This document shows, in pieces, positions 20,698 through 32,224 of a stretch of DNA of 64,000 nt. The position numbers and the translations under genes are program-made. The stretch covers positions 3,195,001-3,259,000 of the forward strand of contig OY747707.1 in the NCBI GenBank assembly GCA_963556495.2. The letters are read 5' to 3'. This DNA comes from Valencia hispanica. Taxonomy: Eukaryota > Chordata > Actinopteri > Cyprinodontiformes > Valenciidae. Below the pieces are notes generated by a model. The model made no database searches, was not told the DNA's origin, and was given only the letters and a program-made list of their open reading frames with translations. Every line of letters begins with the position of its first letter. Within the stretch, counting starts at the first letter, position 1.

Positions 20698-22550
20698 TCA
20701 TGACAGTTTTGATCTGAAAGGTTTTTCACGGGAATTACAGGGAAAAGGCCTTTCATCTGTATGATGTGTCAAGTGACTAGTCAAATTACTTTTATAACTA
20801 AAATTTTTGCCACAAATTGTACAAGAGAAAGGCTTCTCACCTGTGTGCACCCTCACGTGACTAGTCAAATTATGTTTCTGAGTAAAACTTTTGCCACAAA
20901 TTGTACAAGAGAAAGGCTTCTCACCTGTGTGCACCCTTATGTGACAAGTCAAATGGGGTTTCCGAGTAAAACTTTTGCCACAAATTGTACAAGAGAAAGG
21001 CTTCTCACCTGTGTGCCCCCTCATGTGGCTAGTCAGACTGAGTTTGTGAGTAAAACTTTTGCCACAAATTGAACAAGAGAAAGGCATATCACCTGTGTGC
21101 ACCCTCACGTGACGAGTCAAACTGAGTTTGTGAGTAAACCTTTTGCCACAAATTGTACAAGAGAAAGGCTTCTCACCTGTGTGCACCCTCATGTGACTAG
21201 TCAAATTGGATTTGCAATAAAAACTTTTGCCACACATTTTACAGGAGACAGGCTTCTTACCTGTGTGCACCCTCATGTGACTAGTCAAACGATCGTTCTG
21301 AGTAAAACATTTGCCACAAATCGAACAAGAAAAAGGCTTCTCACCTGTGTGCACCCTCATGTGACTAGTCAAACTATCTTTCTTAGTAAAATTTTTGCCA
21401 CAAATTGTACAAGAGAAAGGCTTCTCACATGTGTGGAGCCTCATGTGACTAGTCAAAGCGGATTTTTGAGTAAAACTTTTGCCACAAATTGTACAAGAGA
21501 AAGGCTTCTCACCTGTGTGCACCCCCATGTGATGAGTCAAATGATTGTTCTGAGTAAAACATTTGCCACAAATCGTACAAGAAAAAGGCTTCTCACCTGT
21601 GTGCACCCTCATGTGACTAGTCAAATTGGATTTCCAATAAAAACCTTTGCCACAAATTGTACAAGAGAAAGGCTTCTCACCTGTGTGCACCCTCATGTGA
21701 CTAGTCAAACTGTATTTTTTAGTAAAACTTTTGCCACAAATTGTACAAGAGAAAGGCTTCTCACCTGTATGCACCCTCATGTGGTTAGTCAAATGGGGTT
21801 TCAGAGTAAAACTTTTGCCACAAATTGTACAAGAGAAAGGCTTCTCACCTGTGTGCACCCTCATGTGACTAGTCAAACTACTGTTCTGAGTAAAACATTT
21901 GCCACAAATTGTGCAGGTGAAAGGCTTCTCACCTGTGTGAATTCTGACGTGCATTTCAAAAACAGATTTTTTAGTGAAGCTTTTTCCACAGGACAGACAT
22001 GTAAAATGCTTCATACCTGTGTGACTTTTCAAGTGTGATATTAAGTTACTATACTGAGTAAAAAAATCACCACAAATCTGACAACAATACAAATAATTTT
22101 CTGTTCGAGTTTTCTTTTTCCTTTTGGGTTCTGAATTGTTACACTTCATGGTTTTCTGACATCTCTTATTTTGTTTGGGCCCTTTATCTCGCTTTGATCC
22201 TGAGTCTTTATGATGGTTTCCTTCTTGATCCTGGTTCTCAGTTTCATTAGACTCCTGAGAGTTGACTTGGTTCCTGATTGGTTCTGGTTTAATAAGACAC
22301 TTTTCCACAAGAGTAGGAGTCACCATGAATGTATCTTCAGTCTCCTGCTTCAATACAAGCAGGTCTTTTTGTTCATTTATGCAGAGCTCCAATGCTTCCT
22401 TATTTATCCAGGGATGTTCTGGATCTTGGTGCTCTTCTTTAATCTGAGGAGGTTCTGGTTCCTTCTGGTCCAAACTGGAATCGCACTCCTGTTTACAGAG
22501 CTGCTGGTCAGAGAAAACTTCTTCTTTCCAAACGTAATCGAGTAGGTGGT
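20698..22550 (-). CDS. C2H2 zinc-finger protein, 16-finger terminal exon
   Basis: One open frame of about 616 codons runs from the acceptor at 22551-22554 to the stop at 20698. It begins [16 protein letters not shown], continues with an acidic leader ([20 protein letters not shown]) and a basic stretch ([14 protein letters not shown]), then 16 tandem C2H2 fingers joined by TGEKPF linkers. Every finger keeps C-x2-C-x12-H-x3-H. Three linkers deviate (TCEKPF, TGKKPV, TGDMPF). Fingers differ mainly at DNA-contact positions. Such proteins bind DNA in the nucleus, and fish families with this leader are usually transcriptional regulators. The leader shows the exon is not the first: the intron falls after one base of a codon, and no upstream exon was found up to 23000. 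The first in-exon Met is at 22473. Confidence 0.85.
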
Positions 22551-22554
22551 CTAG
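22551..22554 (-). other. Splice acceptor of the zinc-finger exon
   Basis: The coding strand reads a pyrimidine-rich CCTGTTTTTGCTTTTCTAG directly before ACCACCTACTC. The open frame extends upstream of the first Met right up to this AG. The same acceptor is present before the second copy (60702-60705). Confidence 0.75.
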
Positions 22555-23085
22555 AAAAGCAAAAACAGGAGAAAAGCTTTCTATTCAATGTTAAAGGTCT
22601 CATTCACTCAGTTTTTCAATGAATATCCTGTGGTCTCTAGCCTAATTATATGCCTTTGTGAGACGTTTTATGTGGAAAAAGTCTTCAGCCCTACAATTGG
22701 CTAAATAGAAAAATTCAAAGAGTTTAAACAGAGTCTTGAAACGTCAAAACTGTATTACAGTCTATGAAGGAAAATCTCTATTCTGCATTCTAATTACATT
22801 TTCAATCTCTTCAAACAAAATGTAAAAACATTATTTTCTATGACAATTAAATTGAGCTCTTGAAGCAATCTGGGCTTCCTTTAAACCTCAGCAGTAATAC
22901 ATACTGATCTCCACCATGTTACACTGGAGCAATAACTGAAGCAAAGTGTGCTTCTACCAAGTACAAATACTGTACGCTGTAACACTAATGTTTAAGTTCA
23001 TAAATCTTGTTGAATGAGTTATCTTATTTGCAGCTGTAGTTTACACCTATCACATAATTGGTCTGTGTTCAAAAATATTTATTTT
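22555..23085. other. Intron-side non-coding sequence
   Basis: It holds no recognised exon or element. Bases 22555-22830 match 60706-60985 closely, so the duplicate carries the same intron flank. The first exon of the zinc-finger gene should lie upstream on the minus strand but is not visible here. Confidence 0.5.
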
Positions 23086-23658
23086 TAGCTTCCCTTCATT
23101 GGCTCCATGTTAAATCCAGAATAGAATCTAAGATCCTCCTTACATATAAAGCCCTTAATAATCAGCTCCATCATACATCAGATTGGTCCATATGTTCCTA
23201 ACAGAGCACTTTGCTCTCAGACTGCAGGTTTACTTGTAGTTCCTAGGATTTCTAAAAGTAGAATGGGAGGCAGATCTTTTAGTTATCAGGCTCCTCTCCT
23301 GTGGAACCAGCTCCCAGCTTTAGTCCGTGAGGCAGACACTCTGTTTACTCAATAAGTCCAGGCTTAAAACTTTCCTTTTTGATCAAGTTTATAGTTAGAG
23401 TGGCTAAGGTCATCCTAATCTATCTCTGTAGTTATGCTGCTATAGGGTTAGACTGCTCGAGGAAAGACTGACCACTTTTCTTCACTCTTTTCTCTTTTAC
23501 TCTTCTCCAGTTGTATTTTTTGCGGTTATTTCAACTATTAACTTTATGTTTTCTCTCAGTGTTTTTCTCTCCATAGAAGCTCCACCTGGTCTGGTATCCT
23601 GCTTAGCTGCAATGTCAGGTTGGACGGGGGACATCGACTGGGATGATGCTCCCAGTAA
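23086..23658 (+). mobile_element. LINE D C-terminus and 3' region (first part)
   Basis: Plus-strand translation gives an L2/CR1-group ORF2 C-terminus: PNRALCSQTAGLLVVPRISK, GGRSFSYQAPLLWNQLPALV, then RLKTFLFD and a stop. A conserved 3' region follows (TTAGAGTGGCTAAGGTCATC). It is interrupted at 23658 by a LINE A copy, continues at 25186-25319, is interrupted again, and resumes at 27615-27766. Matching uninterrupted sequence lies at 61256-62030. Confidence 0.75.
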
Positions 23659-25185
23659 ATGAACATGTGGTGTGCCTCAGGGTTCACTTTTAGGCCCAGT
23701 GCTATTTACTCTTTATATGTTTCCTCTTGGCAGTTTAATCAGGAGACATGGAGTTAACTTTCACAGTTATGCTGATGATACACAGTTATACATCTCTATG
23801 TCTCCCAATGACACACGGCCAATGGATGCACTTTTTAACTGCATTTTAGAAATCAAATCCTGGTTGGCAGAAAACTTTCTCCATATCAACCAGGTCAAAA
23901 CTGAAGTCATCGGTCCTGAGGTTCAGAGAGAGAAACTTTTACCAAAACTACAATCACTGTATTTTAATCCCTCTTTACAAGTGAAGAACCTTGGTGTGAT
24001 TTTTGACTCTGACCTAACTTTTATCCCTCACATTAAAAACATAACTAAAATAGGTTTTTATCACCTTAAGAACATTGCCAGAGTCCGCCCCATTCTCTCT
24101 CTGGCCAACACAGAGACACTGATGTTTTTATCTCCAGTAGGATTGATTACTGTAATGCCCTGCTTTCTGGTCTTCCCAAAAAGAGTATATCAGGTTTACA
24201 ACTTCTTCAAAATTCAGCAGCACGTGTCCTGACGAAGACCAGGAGGCGGGAGCACATTACACCTGTTTTAAACTCATTGCATTGGCTCCCCGTATGTTTT
24301 AGGGTCGATATTAAGGTTCTTTTAATGGTTTTTAACTGTCTTAATGGTCTTGGGCCTTCCTATCTTTCAGAACTGTTTTTACTACATGAACCTTCGCGGT
24401 CTCTGTGCTCCTCTAGCAGCCGTCTCCTTGTCATCCCTAAAGTCAGGACACACACTCATGGTGAGGAGTCTTTCCATTACTATGGCCCTCACCTCTAGAA
24501 CAGGCTGCTGGAGAACTTCAGCACCACAGAGAACGTTCATGTTTTTAAAAGTAGGCTCAATTCTCATCCTTTTAGCCAAGCTTTTAGTTAATTGATTACT
24601 ATTTACTGCCCGTCTATTTGCTTTTCATGTTTTACTTGCTTTCATTGATCAATGTTTTACTACTTGGTCTTGTATTTATCTCGTTAATTTTATTTCATTT
24701 ATTTATTTGTTTAGCTACCTATCTATCAATCTACTTATTTATTTGTGTATTTTAACATGTTAGCCTGTTGTTTTACACGGATAATAAAAACAAACATCAT
24801 TCCAGTGTTTCCTCTATGGGAGCCCTCTGCTTCGGGAGCAGTGGTCAGCTGTGGCTGCTCTCCAGGTGGTGCATGGGTGGAGGTCAGGATCCTGGCCTCT
24901 CCTCTGGACACCCTGGGTCAGTGCCTTAGCTGCTGCTGTTGATCCGCTGCTGCCGTTGCAGATGGCTCCCTTGATGGCGTTTCCTTACCTAACTTGGCTC
25001 ATCCGTGCTCGGCCCAGTGTCCATTTTATTTTCTATTTTAATGTCCTTTTAATGTTGCTCCCGAGTGTGTCCGCACATGGGGATAGGATTGGGGGGAGGG
25101 GGGTATAGTTGTGCTCATGCTTAAACTTGTGGGGGTGGAATTTTTATTCTGTAAAGCACTTTGAAAAGCACTTCATTTGTTATCT
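23659..25185 (+). mobile_element. 5'-truncated LINE A family copy nested in LINE D
   Basis: The insert starts in mid-RT at GVPQGSLLGPVLF-like wording (23672) and runs through an intact YADD ([14 protein letters not shown], about 23768), FLHINQVKTEV and the C-terminal domain ([16 protein letters not shown]) to a 3' end with CTGTAAAGCACTTTGAAAAG at 25152. Comparison with 61735-61790 shows LINE D was continuous there, so the 1.5 kb is inserted sequence. RT frames 23672-24232 and 24277-24498 are separated by a shift. Confidence 0.8.
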
Positions 25186-25319
25186 TTTTATCTTCATTAA
25201 CACAGCAAAAACTCATACATCAGTTCTTTTGTTTCTTTTTGTGACTTGTAGAGCCCCAGTCGGTCGTGGCAGATGCCCGTTCGTACTGAGCCAGGTTCTG
25301 ATTCTGCTGGACGGGGCCA
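25186..25319 (+). mobile_element. LINE D 3' region (second part)
   Basis: TTCATTAACACAGCAAAAACTC to GGTTCTGATTCTGCTGGA matches 61770-61885 with few changes. It is the continuation of LINE D after the nested LINE A copy. Confidence 0.7.
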
Positions 25320-26040
25320 GATATAAGCATAGGCAAGGTGGGGCAATGCCCCCCTAAATGCCGTGTCTGCCCCCCCAAACGTGATGGCATGCAAAAATCC
25401 AAAATTTCAAAGATACGTCAGGTAAAATGGTCAGAGTGCTCTCTGCTCTCATTCAAAGTAGCTACTGACTGGTACATACATTGGGGGGGGGGGGACTTGC
25501 TTGTCATTCCACCTCTCACTTACTCACAGTCACAGCCAGTGTTGCCAACTTTGCGACTTTGTCACTATTTCTAACGACTTCTCAGACCCCCTTAAAGACC
25601 TTTTTCCCCAAAAAGCACCTAGCGACAAATCTAGCGACATTTCTGACCACCCTTAGCTATTTTCTGTGAAGCATTGTCACAGATATTCTCTACAGATTAG
25701 ACCCGGTGTGTTCTGCATCCAGACACTGAGAATGGGAATGATCTGCGCATGTCTATGCAGTATAACCGCGGTACTACGCTGCATCACACACCGTTGGTGC
25801 ATTCAAGGAACGTTCGAAATGCATGGTGAGTTCAATAACGTAGGACATTTAAAACTTATAACAAAAAACACTGAAAATACCATAAGCCACAAACTTCTGT
25901 TTAATAGCGGTTGGAAAGCAACATTCGACGCCTACTTATTTTTACTAAAATAAGTACAAAAAAACAAAAATTACATTCACTCTATTAATCTTGTCTTCTT
26001 GAGATATCTCAGCAAATGTTTTTTTTTTTTTTTCAGAACT

Positions 26041-26232
26041 AGAAATTTGGTTTAAAAAGGTCCTGGATGTCCAGTTGCAATTTGATATCTTTTTTTGTAC
26101 CAGTTCTCTCAACAGTATACTTCAGACAAAATAATATAACATGTTCCACAGCCTCTTCTTGAAGACAAGTCACATTTCCCTGTAACATGTTTCCCCTGTT
26201 TAAATAATCTAATGTTTAACCCTGTATGACCA
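26041..26232 (-). pseudogene. L1/Tx1-like ORF2 C-terminal fragment
   Basis: The minus strand reads TCLQEEAVEHVILFCLKYTV, then ERTGTKKDIKLQLDIQDLF and a stop. A C...H-V-I-L-F-C box near the end is typical of L1/Tx1-clade ORF2 proteins. Only about 50 residues remain. Another end of this kind lies at 46860-47040. Confidence 0.6.
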
Positions 26233-26545
26233 AATCCTAATCTAAACATAATTATTTACTCCATTCTGTTTTCCTCATTATATCAACTTTCCTTTGAATA
26301 TATGAACCACCTACCAATTCTTTCTTCTTCTCATTGTTTCTGCCATCTTTCCTTGACCTTTTGAGGGAGCCCTTTTCTGTCTTATGGGTTCTTATATTTT
26401 GACATATCTGAGCACACTGGTTTTGCACAGTTTTGATTGCAAACTGGTTTTATTCGTATTGGATGTTTTAGCGAAAAAAATTACGACCACCAGAACAGTG
26501 ATGATGTCATCACGTTGACATGACGAGCCATGTTCAAAACATTTT

Positions 26546-27049
26546 TTGATCTATCAGGATCACTGCACTCATTTTTTCAACTATGACGTTCCCTCCCTTA
26601 AACGACTGTTGGAGATCAGGTGGACAAGCCACCATGATGTGACAAAGTGCCTTGTGGAGAATCAGGATGCTATCCTGTCACAAGTTAAAGAAGACAGAGA
26701 CGCTGCTGTTGATATCTGTACAGAGGCATCAGGGCTATTAATGATGTTAAGGAGGTATAATTTCTTTGAAATAGGAAAATTCCCTCTAAAAGTTCTGTGT
26801 TCCTTAAAGTCTGCAAATGCTATGCTGCAGGCTCATTCTGTTGACCTGTGCTGTTCTTCAGAAGTAGTCAGTGCTTCTCTGCAGGCTTTGAAGCAGATGA
26901 GAGATGAGGAAAGTGAAACATTAACTAGCATGCCTGTACCAGCTACTAAAAGAAAGAGAACAATGAGCTCACTGCTCACAGGTAGTGTTGAAAAGAGGTT
27001 AATTGCCTTTAACCTCAATCTCCTTGTTTTCTGGATGCTACCATGTTAA
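26546..27049 (+). pseudogene. hAT-family transposase fragment
   Basis: A 167-residue open frame reads LKRLLEIRWTSHHDVTKCLV, then an acidic helical stretch (SQVKEDRDAAVDICTEASGL) and a segment ending near KRKRTMSSLL. The R-W-x-S/A...D-A/V-x-x-x-L pattern is that of the region before the insertion domain of hAT transposases and their domesticated ZMYM1-like relatives. The N-terminal catalytic half and the C-terminal dimerisation domain are absent, so it is a fragment. Confidence 0.65.
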
Positions 27050-27614
27050 GTCCTCTGCACAAAATGGCAGGAAGTGACAGTGACACATTTTCCAATGAGA
27101 TTCTTGTCGCAAAAATAATGTTAGAAAAATAATTCAAAAACACTGATGATGGCAATGTAGAGTTTGCAGACCTCTCCAACGTTTGCAAATATCTACACAG
27201 GTATAAGAACTGATGCTATAATGATTAGTATAAGCTATGCTGTGTACAGAACTAAAGGAATAAAAACAACAAACAAATAAACAAAACAAAGATATAAATA
27301 AAATAAAAAACTGAAAGGACAAACAGACAGATTAAAAAAGTTGAAAAACAACACAAAAAACAAAAAGATAAATGCAGCCTCAACAGGGCACAAGCCAGTG
27401 TCCTATTTGCCCAAGCCCGGGTAAATGCAGAGGGAAGTGTCAGGAATGGATCAAAGCAGAAGATAGATTTAGGGAAAGATGAACTTATATGATGATAGCA
27501 TGGTTTTTTATGCATTTTAGGGGTTTGGGGGGATGTGACACCCAACATTTTCAGTATACCCAGACTCTCCCCCTTCCTGATATTTCACTTGTACCCCTTA
27601 GTGGGGCTGGCTAA
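27050..27614. other. Non-coding end of the composite insertion
   Basis: A-rich sequence at 27255-27370 and a GGGTTTGGGGGGATGTGACACCC phrase at 27510-27545 are visible. No gene was recognised. Confidence 0.4.
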
Positions 27615-28035
27615 ATCCAGGTTTCATCCAGTCAAAGGGTGGTTTGTCCTCTCCACTGTCGCTACATACTTGCTCAATATGAAGGATTACTGTGAAGTCA
27701 ACAATAACGCAAGCAACTGTCTATTGTCACGACATGTCCGTCCAGGAGCAGTGAATGCAGCAAGTAGGGCTGTGCGATAATCCAAAAATTTACCAATACC
27801 AAAATGTATTACTGTAACCAACGTCATTTTGCCCATGTCGGTATATTCTGTGCTTTAAAAAAACGAAAAGATGAGTGTAGTTTGGTGGTGTGCATGTCCT
27901 CTTAAGATGCTGACTGTACTACTACTACATGGAGTCACGTGACTACATACAGTCATGAGACTTCACCCCGGAACAGTGTTGCCAACGTAGCAACATTTAG
28001 CAAGTTTTTAGACCCCTCTAGCAACTCTTCAAGTA
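27615..28035 (+). repeat. LINE D end and GTTGCCAAC-type repeat, copy 1
   Basis: Bases 27615-27766 finish LINE D (match 61890-62030). At 27767 a TAGGGCTGTGCGATAATCC terminus begins a shared non-coding repeat that includes an ACT microsatellite (27918-27929) and CAGTGTTGCCAACGTAGCAAC (27973-27993). The match continues to 62400. The terminus resembles hAT-type ends, but no partner end was found. Confidence 0.5.
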
Positions 28036-28412
28036 AAGCATGTCTCCTGGTTACTCTTTTCACTGTGCAGCTGTGCTGCAGTGGTGGCCTCCTCTATTGC
28101 GCTCAAAGCATATGGCCAGTCTGCGCGCTGCAGCTCTGCCCGCTCTGGAGTCAGAGCAGATATTTATTTACTGCACCAAGTCCAGAATGCTAATAAATTA
28201 CGCATGCTGGAAGCCGCCGCTTGGTGGCTGCTGAAGGAGAAGCACCCTCTCCTGAACTCTTCCAATCTCTTGCCTTATTCTCTCTTCTTATTTTCTTTTT
28301 CTAGCATTTTTCTTAGTTACTTTATACACTCAGCCACTTGAGTTACTGTATTAGACCAGATCTCTTTTTTGGATTACTTTCTGAAGGACTGTGTTTTACT
28401 AAAATGGCGTTT
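28036..28412 (+). promoter_or_regulatory. L2 5' untranslated region, copy 1
   Basis: This stretch precedes the L2 ORF1 start (AAAATGGCGTTTTGC at 28401) and is repeated before the intact ORF1 at 63289. In LINEs this region carries the internal promoter. CTCTGGAGTCAGAGCAGATA and a TCTCTTTTTTGGATTACTTTCTG run are shared between copies. No promoter motif can be proven. Confidence 0.45.
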
Positions 28413-29800
28413 TGCTCAGCTGAGGACTTTGAAAAAACTGCTCCACAGAATTGAAACAACAGAGGCAAAGTAACGCCGTCTTGAGGTTAACATGGAATTA
28501 AACACTGGATATGGAAATCAGAGAACTTTACCAATTACTACATGCAGAGAGGAAGAACCTGACACCCCGGTGTTATCTCGGTTCAACAGTCTTGCACAGA
28601 AGTCACAGAACAACGCTACTCCCTCAGCCAAAAGGTGTTTAATGGGTAGAACACCCCATTTACAGTTTGATGAACACTGGCCTGCGCACTGAATCTACAC
28701 CTGCTTTTTCTGTTCAGAGGAAGAAAAAACTAAAGAAATTCCAACCCAAAACAACAGATATCACTCCTCCTGGAATTCCACTGAGAAACAGACTCCTAGC
28801 ACCCAGTTCCCCAGCAGCACCTGGGACCAGTCAAGGACACCAGTAGAAATCCATCCACATGAAGCGGACACATAAGAAAGTTATAACACCCCAAGCAACA
28901 GTTCACATCATACATGATGGATCAATACATGGCATCAAAGGCTTTTGTAGCCAGAGGTTTATACTAGAGTTTATAGTTGCTCCAAAAATACAGTGAGAGA
29001 AATATCAGAAAAAATCCTGACAATCATAGATAATACCCGAAACTGGAAAAGTTCGTTATCCACGCAGAATCAACTGATGTAGCCAAGAAATGGTCAGAGA
29101 TCCTGACAATCATAGTTCAAAACCCGAAATTGGAATGGTTTGTAATCCACACAGGATCAACTGATGTAACAAGAAACAGAGATCCTGAAGAGAGACTTCT
29201 CTGATCTGCTACAGAGACTTGATGGACTTAACTTTTGTTTTGTTTTTTAAATCACCATATCATGTAAAGCACTTTGATTTACGCTGTTGTTGAAAGTGTG
29301 CTATATAAATAAAATTGCCTTGCCTGGCCTGGCTTGCCTTAACATAACCATCTTTATTAGCGGACCAGTCCCTGAAGGAAATGATAAAGGTACAGTAGAC
29401 TTCCCATGCTCCATAAATGGTTAAAGAGATTCTGTTGAAAATCGATCTCATTATTTAAAATTTTTTAAATATTTGGATGTGCCAACCTGTTCAAGGAAAA
29501 CCAATGTTATCTAAACAGAGCTGGTCTAAACAGAGCTGGAGTGAGACTGCTGACCTCAAATATGTTCTGATATCTGAATCAGAAAGCTAAACACTTGATA
29601 AAGCACCTGAGAGCTGACCTTGAAGCACGGTCCGTGGATACTATCAGAGAACAAACATTTCCCCAAACACTCCAAGTTAGGATGACGCCACCAGCCCAGA
29701 CAGATGCACAACCCGCAGAGAATGACAGAGAACAAACACGTACAGCGCTCACCACAACGTTTTTCAAGTATTCCAACGTCATCCGACTCAGCTACATCAA
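28404..29800 (+). pseudogene. L2 ORF1, copy 1 (coiled coil and esterase-like)
   Basis: Starting MAFCSAEDFEK at 28404, the frame breaks within 15 codons, yet wording such as EEPDTPVLSRFNSLAQKSQN survives to 28700. Farther on, H-D-G-S-I-H-G-I-K-G-F (28915-28950), HTGSTDV (29152-29170) and FISGPVPEGNDKG (29348-29392) resemble the blocks of an SGNH-type esterase. The end at 29704-29800 reads PQRMTENKHVQRSPQRFSSI. A 105-bp LINE tail is inserted at 29233-29337. It is inactive. Confidence 0.65.
29233..29337 (+). mobile_element. 105-bp extremely truncated LINE tail with TSD
   Basis: CTTAAC occurs at 29227-29232 and again at 29338-29343 around a short L2-type 3' end (CATGTAAAGCACTTTG...ATATAAATAAAATTGCC with a TTGCC/TGGCC repeat tail). 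The second ORF1 copy has a single CTTAAC at 63725-63730. This shows a target-primed insertion of just the last 105 bp of an element. Confidence 0.8.
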
Positions 29801-30015
29801 TTGATTCCCCCTTTAGAGATTTCTCAGATAAACCGAAGACACAAATTACAATTTGGACACAACTAACACCAAAACTTGGACTACATCAGGCCTCTGGGAC
29901 TAACACTGGATGCATTCATGCCCCAACTGGTAATAACGTTAATTTGATATAGAAGGGAACCGGACAGTAACTGTACTCCCTTGGTCTCCCAGATGTCACC
30001 CGGCCTCCCTGAGAG
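29801..30015 (+). repeat. L2 ORF1/ORF2 spacer, copy 2 (left part)
   Basis: Matches 8590-8807 in copy E1. It ends at the 8-bp target CCTGAGAG (30008-30015) of the hAT insertion. Confidence 0.75.
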
Positions 30016-32095
30016 TAGGGCTGGACACTAATTCAATATCAATATATACCGCGGTATACTTTTATTCAAAATCGGTGATATGAGTTTTAAACACATTTCC
30101 AGTCATTCGATATACATTACAGTAATTTTTGATTTTATTTTAAAAAATGATTTTTTTGCTCCAGTGTCCTTTATATGACTTCCTTGACAGGAAAGGGGTC
30201 AGAGAGAGCAGGGAATGAATATACATTACAGTATATAATTACAGCATTTCACAGCGTTCACGAGCCCAGCCGATTCAAGCCGAACAGAAAGGGCCGCGAC
30301 ACATTGGCTACGTGAGTGATGACGTACACCACAGACAGGAGGCCGGCAGCAGCAGTTGGCTGTGCTCAGGACGTGGTAGAAAGATAAACTAAGCTAAACT
30401 CAACGAGGTAAGTTTTATCAACAACATGAGTGCTCCTAACGAGTTGAACGCTAGAACAAGACTACAATGCTTCAGGCACCGACTGAACTCCGCTATTGCA
30501 GGGCTTTCCACATAGACACAGACTAGCCGGCAATAATATGAGTATCCAGCTTTTGGGGGGGGGGGGGGGGGCTCAGACCATGTAAGTAACAGCACGATAT
30601 TCATGTGCATTTATTGAAACTTCTCACACTTCTTCCTATTATTACTACTACTACTACTACTACTATTATGTGTGCCTGCATAATAAGCAGGCGATATTAT
30701 TTTCTCAGACATTTGCTCAAATATAATATTACTTTACTACTACTATTATCACTATATTATTATCATCATTATTATACAACATATAAAGTAGCAATAAAAA
30801 CTGATTTGCACAGCTAAAATAAAAAATATGCAATACAAGCTGGCATACTATGGCATCAACGGGGTTTCTGTGGCAGTAAATCTCTTATTTTCAGTTCATG
30901 ACACGTTCACAGTGCAGTGGTGGCTACACAAATAAACAGCAAATAATTCTCCCTTATAAACAAACGAAAACACACTTATGAATCCGTTTGTTTTCACTAA
31001 TTGAACATTTGAAGGGAGGAATGAATTACCAAAATGACGTTCTTCTTCTCGTCTATGACGGCTCCGACAGCCTGGTTTAACGACAACACCGCCGTGGACT
31101 TAGCCTTTGTTTCCGCATTGTCCATTTAGCTAGACCCGAGTCAAGAGCCCCATGATACCACTGGGTACAACGTGAGCGGACGGAAGGATATTAGTTCAGT
31201 GCGACCGGCCAAAAGTATATAAAAAGGACCCGGCGTTGCTTGAAAGCTACCCCAGTTTACATAGCATTCTGGTGGAGAATAGAGCCGGTTACAGCGGGAA
31301 TCACGCTGAAGAATGAAAGGGAAACTACGATGGGCGTGCAAACGCTGTGCACCGCATTGCTTGGAATCATATCCCGGTCATAAATTAGTAGCCGGCAAAG
31401 TTTTGCCCAGGGGCCAGGTAGGGCATTAACAGGAAAAGGGGGGCACAAATACATACTTTTCTTTCTTATTCTCATTTAAAACAGCTAGCTTTTAATAAAT
31501 AATTATCTGAATCTTGCAACCAATTGGATATAGTGGTCATAAATCCTTTATCGTATATAGTAAATATTAAGTCTAATACAGTATAAATCCTAGTAAGCTA
31601 TAGTACTTTTTCCTTCGGGATGGTACCATCTGTGCAGTCTGCAGTTCTGTAAAAGATGTTGAATCTATTTAATTATCATAGAATAATAATTCATTTCTGT
31701 GGATTTGCTTTACACATGCAATAAATGAAAGTCGATCAGGTCGATTAAGCATCATGAGGCGGAGGGTGGTTGCTTATTTTTTTTGCTGGGAGTTGGCAAC
31801 CCTAGTTTTACGTTATTTTGTGTAGGGCATGAGGATTTGTTATTAAAATAATTTCTGTAACAAATACAATATGCTTCACACAAAATAGGACGTTTATATC
31901 CAAAGGCACTAGTTTTTATATTATTTTTATTGTGTGCAATTTATGCTTAGCATATTTGTTAAATGCCATTAAATAAGTATATAATTAACCATCTGTTGTG
32001 GGCATTCTTGGCAGTTTTTCAGAGGCTTTTATATGGTATATATCGATATCGGAATTATATCGTGATATAAGTTTTGGCCATATCGTCCAGTCCTA
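30016..32095. mobile_element. Non-autonomous 2.1-kb hAT element
   Basis: The ends TAGGGCTGGAC (30016-30026) and GTCCAGTCCTA (32085-32095) are inverted repeats with one mismatch. The flanks are exact 8-bp duplications, CCTGAGAG at 30008-30015 and 32096-32103. The related L2 copy has a single CCTGAGAG at 8800-8807. Together these identify a hAT-superfamily insertion. No transposase remains. Near the left, 30240-30415 looks like a 5' exon ending in a donor (ACGAG followed by GTAAGT), with ATG at 30426 opening about 20 codons. It also holds a G17 run (30555-30571) and ACT/ATT repeats (30640-30780). Confidence 0.9.
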
Positions 32096-32224
32096 CCTGA
32101 GAGTAGTATTCAAGTCCTTTTAAGCAGCAGAAAACATAAAACTAAAGCCAAACGCTCTCATATTCAACCAAATCTCAAATTGATCACCTGTCAGAAGGTT
32201 CAACTACCCATCATCAAACCACTT

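Larger units (their letters stand above)
25320..27614. mobile_element. Composite hAT-containing insertion
   Basis: This 2.3-kb block is absent from the otherwise collinear LINE D at 61885, where GGTTCTGCTGGA runs straight into GGTTTCATCC. It contains a hAT transposase fragment, a reverse-orientated L1-like ORF2 end, a GTTGCCAACTT-type repeat (25540-25660) and short GGGGGGCA/TGCCCCCC runs near both ends. Terminal repeats are not clean and no 8-bp duplication was found, so the exact unit is uncertain. Confidence 0.55.

Noticed and set aside
20761..22038. Long plus-strand open frames (103 and 313 codons) opposite the zinc-finger array
   Set aside because: They are antisense readings of an 84-bp repeat: every unit gives the same nonsense phrase, and the minus strand has perfect C2H2 fingers.
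20761..22080. Regular 84-bp repeats resembling a CRISPR or satellite array
   Set aside because: The period equals one zinc finger plus linker and is fully explained by coding sequence; no spacer-repeat structure exists.
27134..27548. Minus-strand frames rich in F, L and C
   Set aside because: They come from A-rich plus-strand sequence; no homology or start context supports a gene.
30640..30790. ACT/ATT triplet tract considered as a regulatory array
   Set aside because: Simple microsatellite inside a non-autonomous hAT; no further structure.
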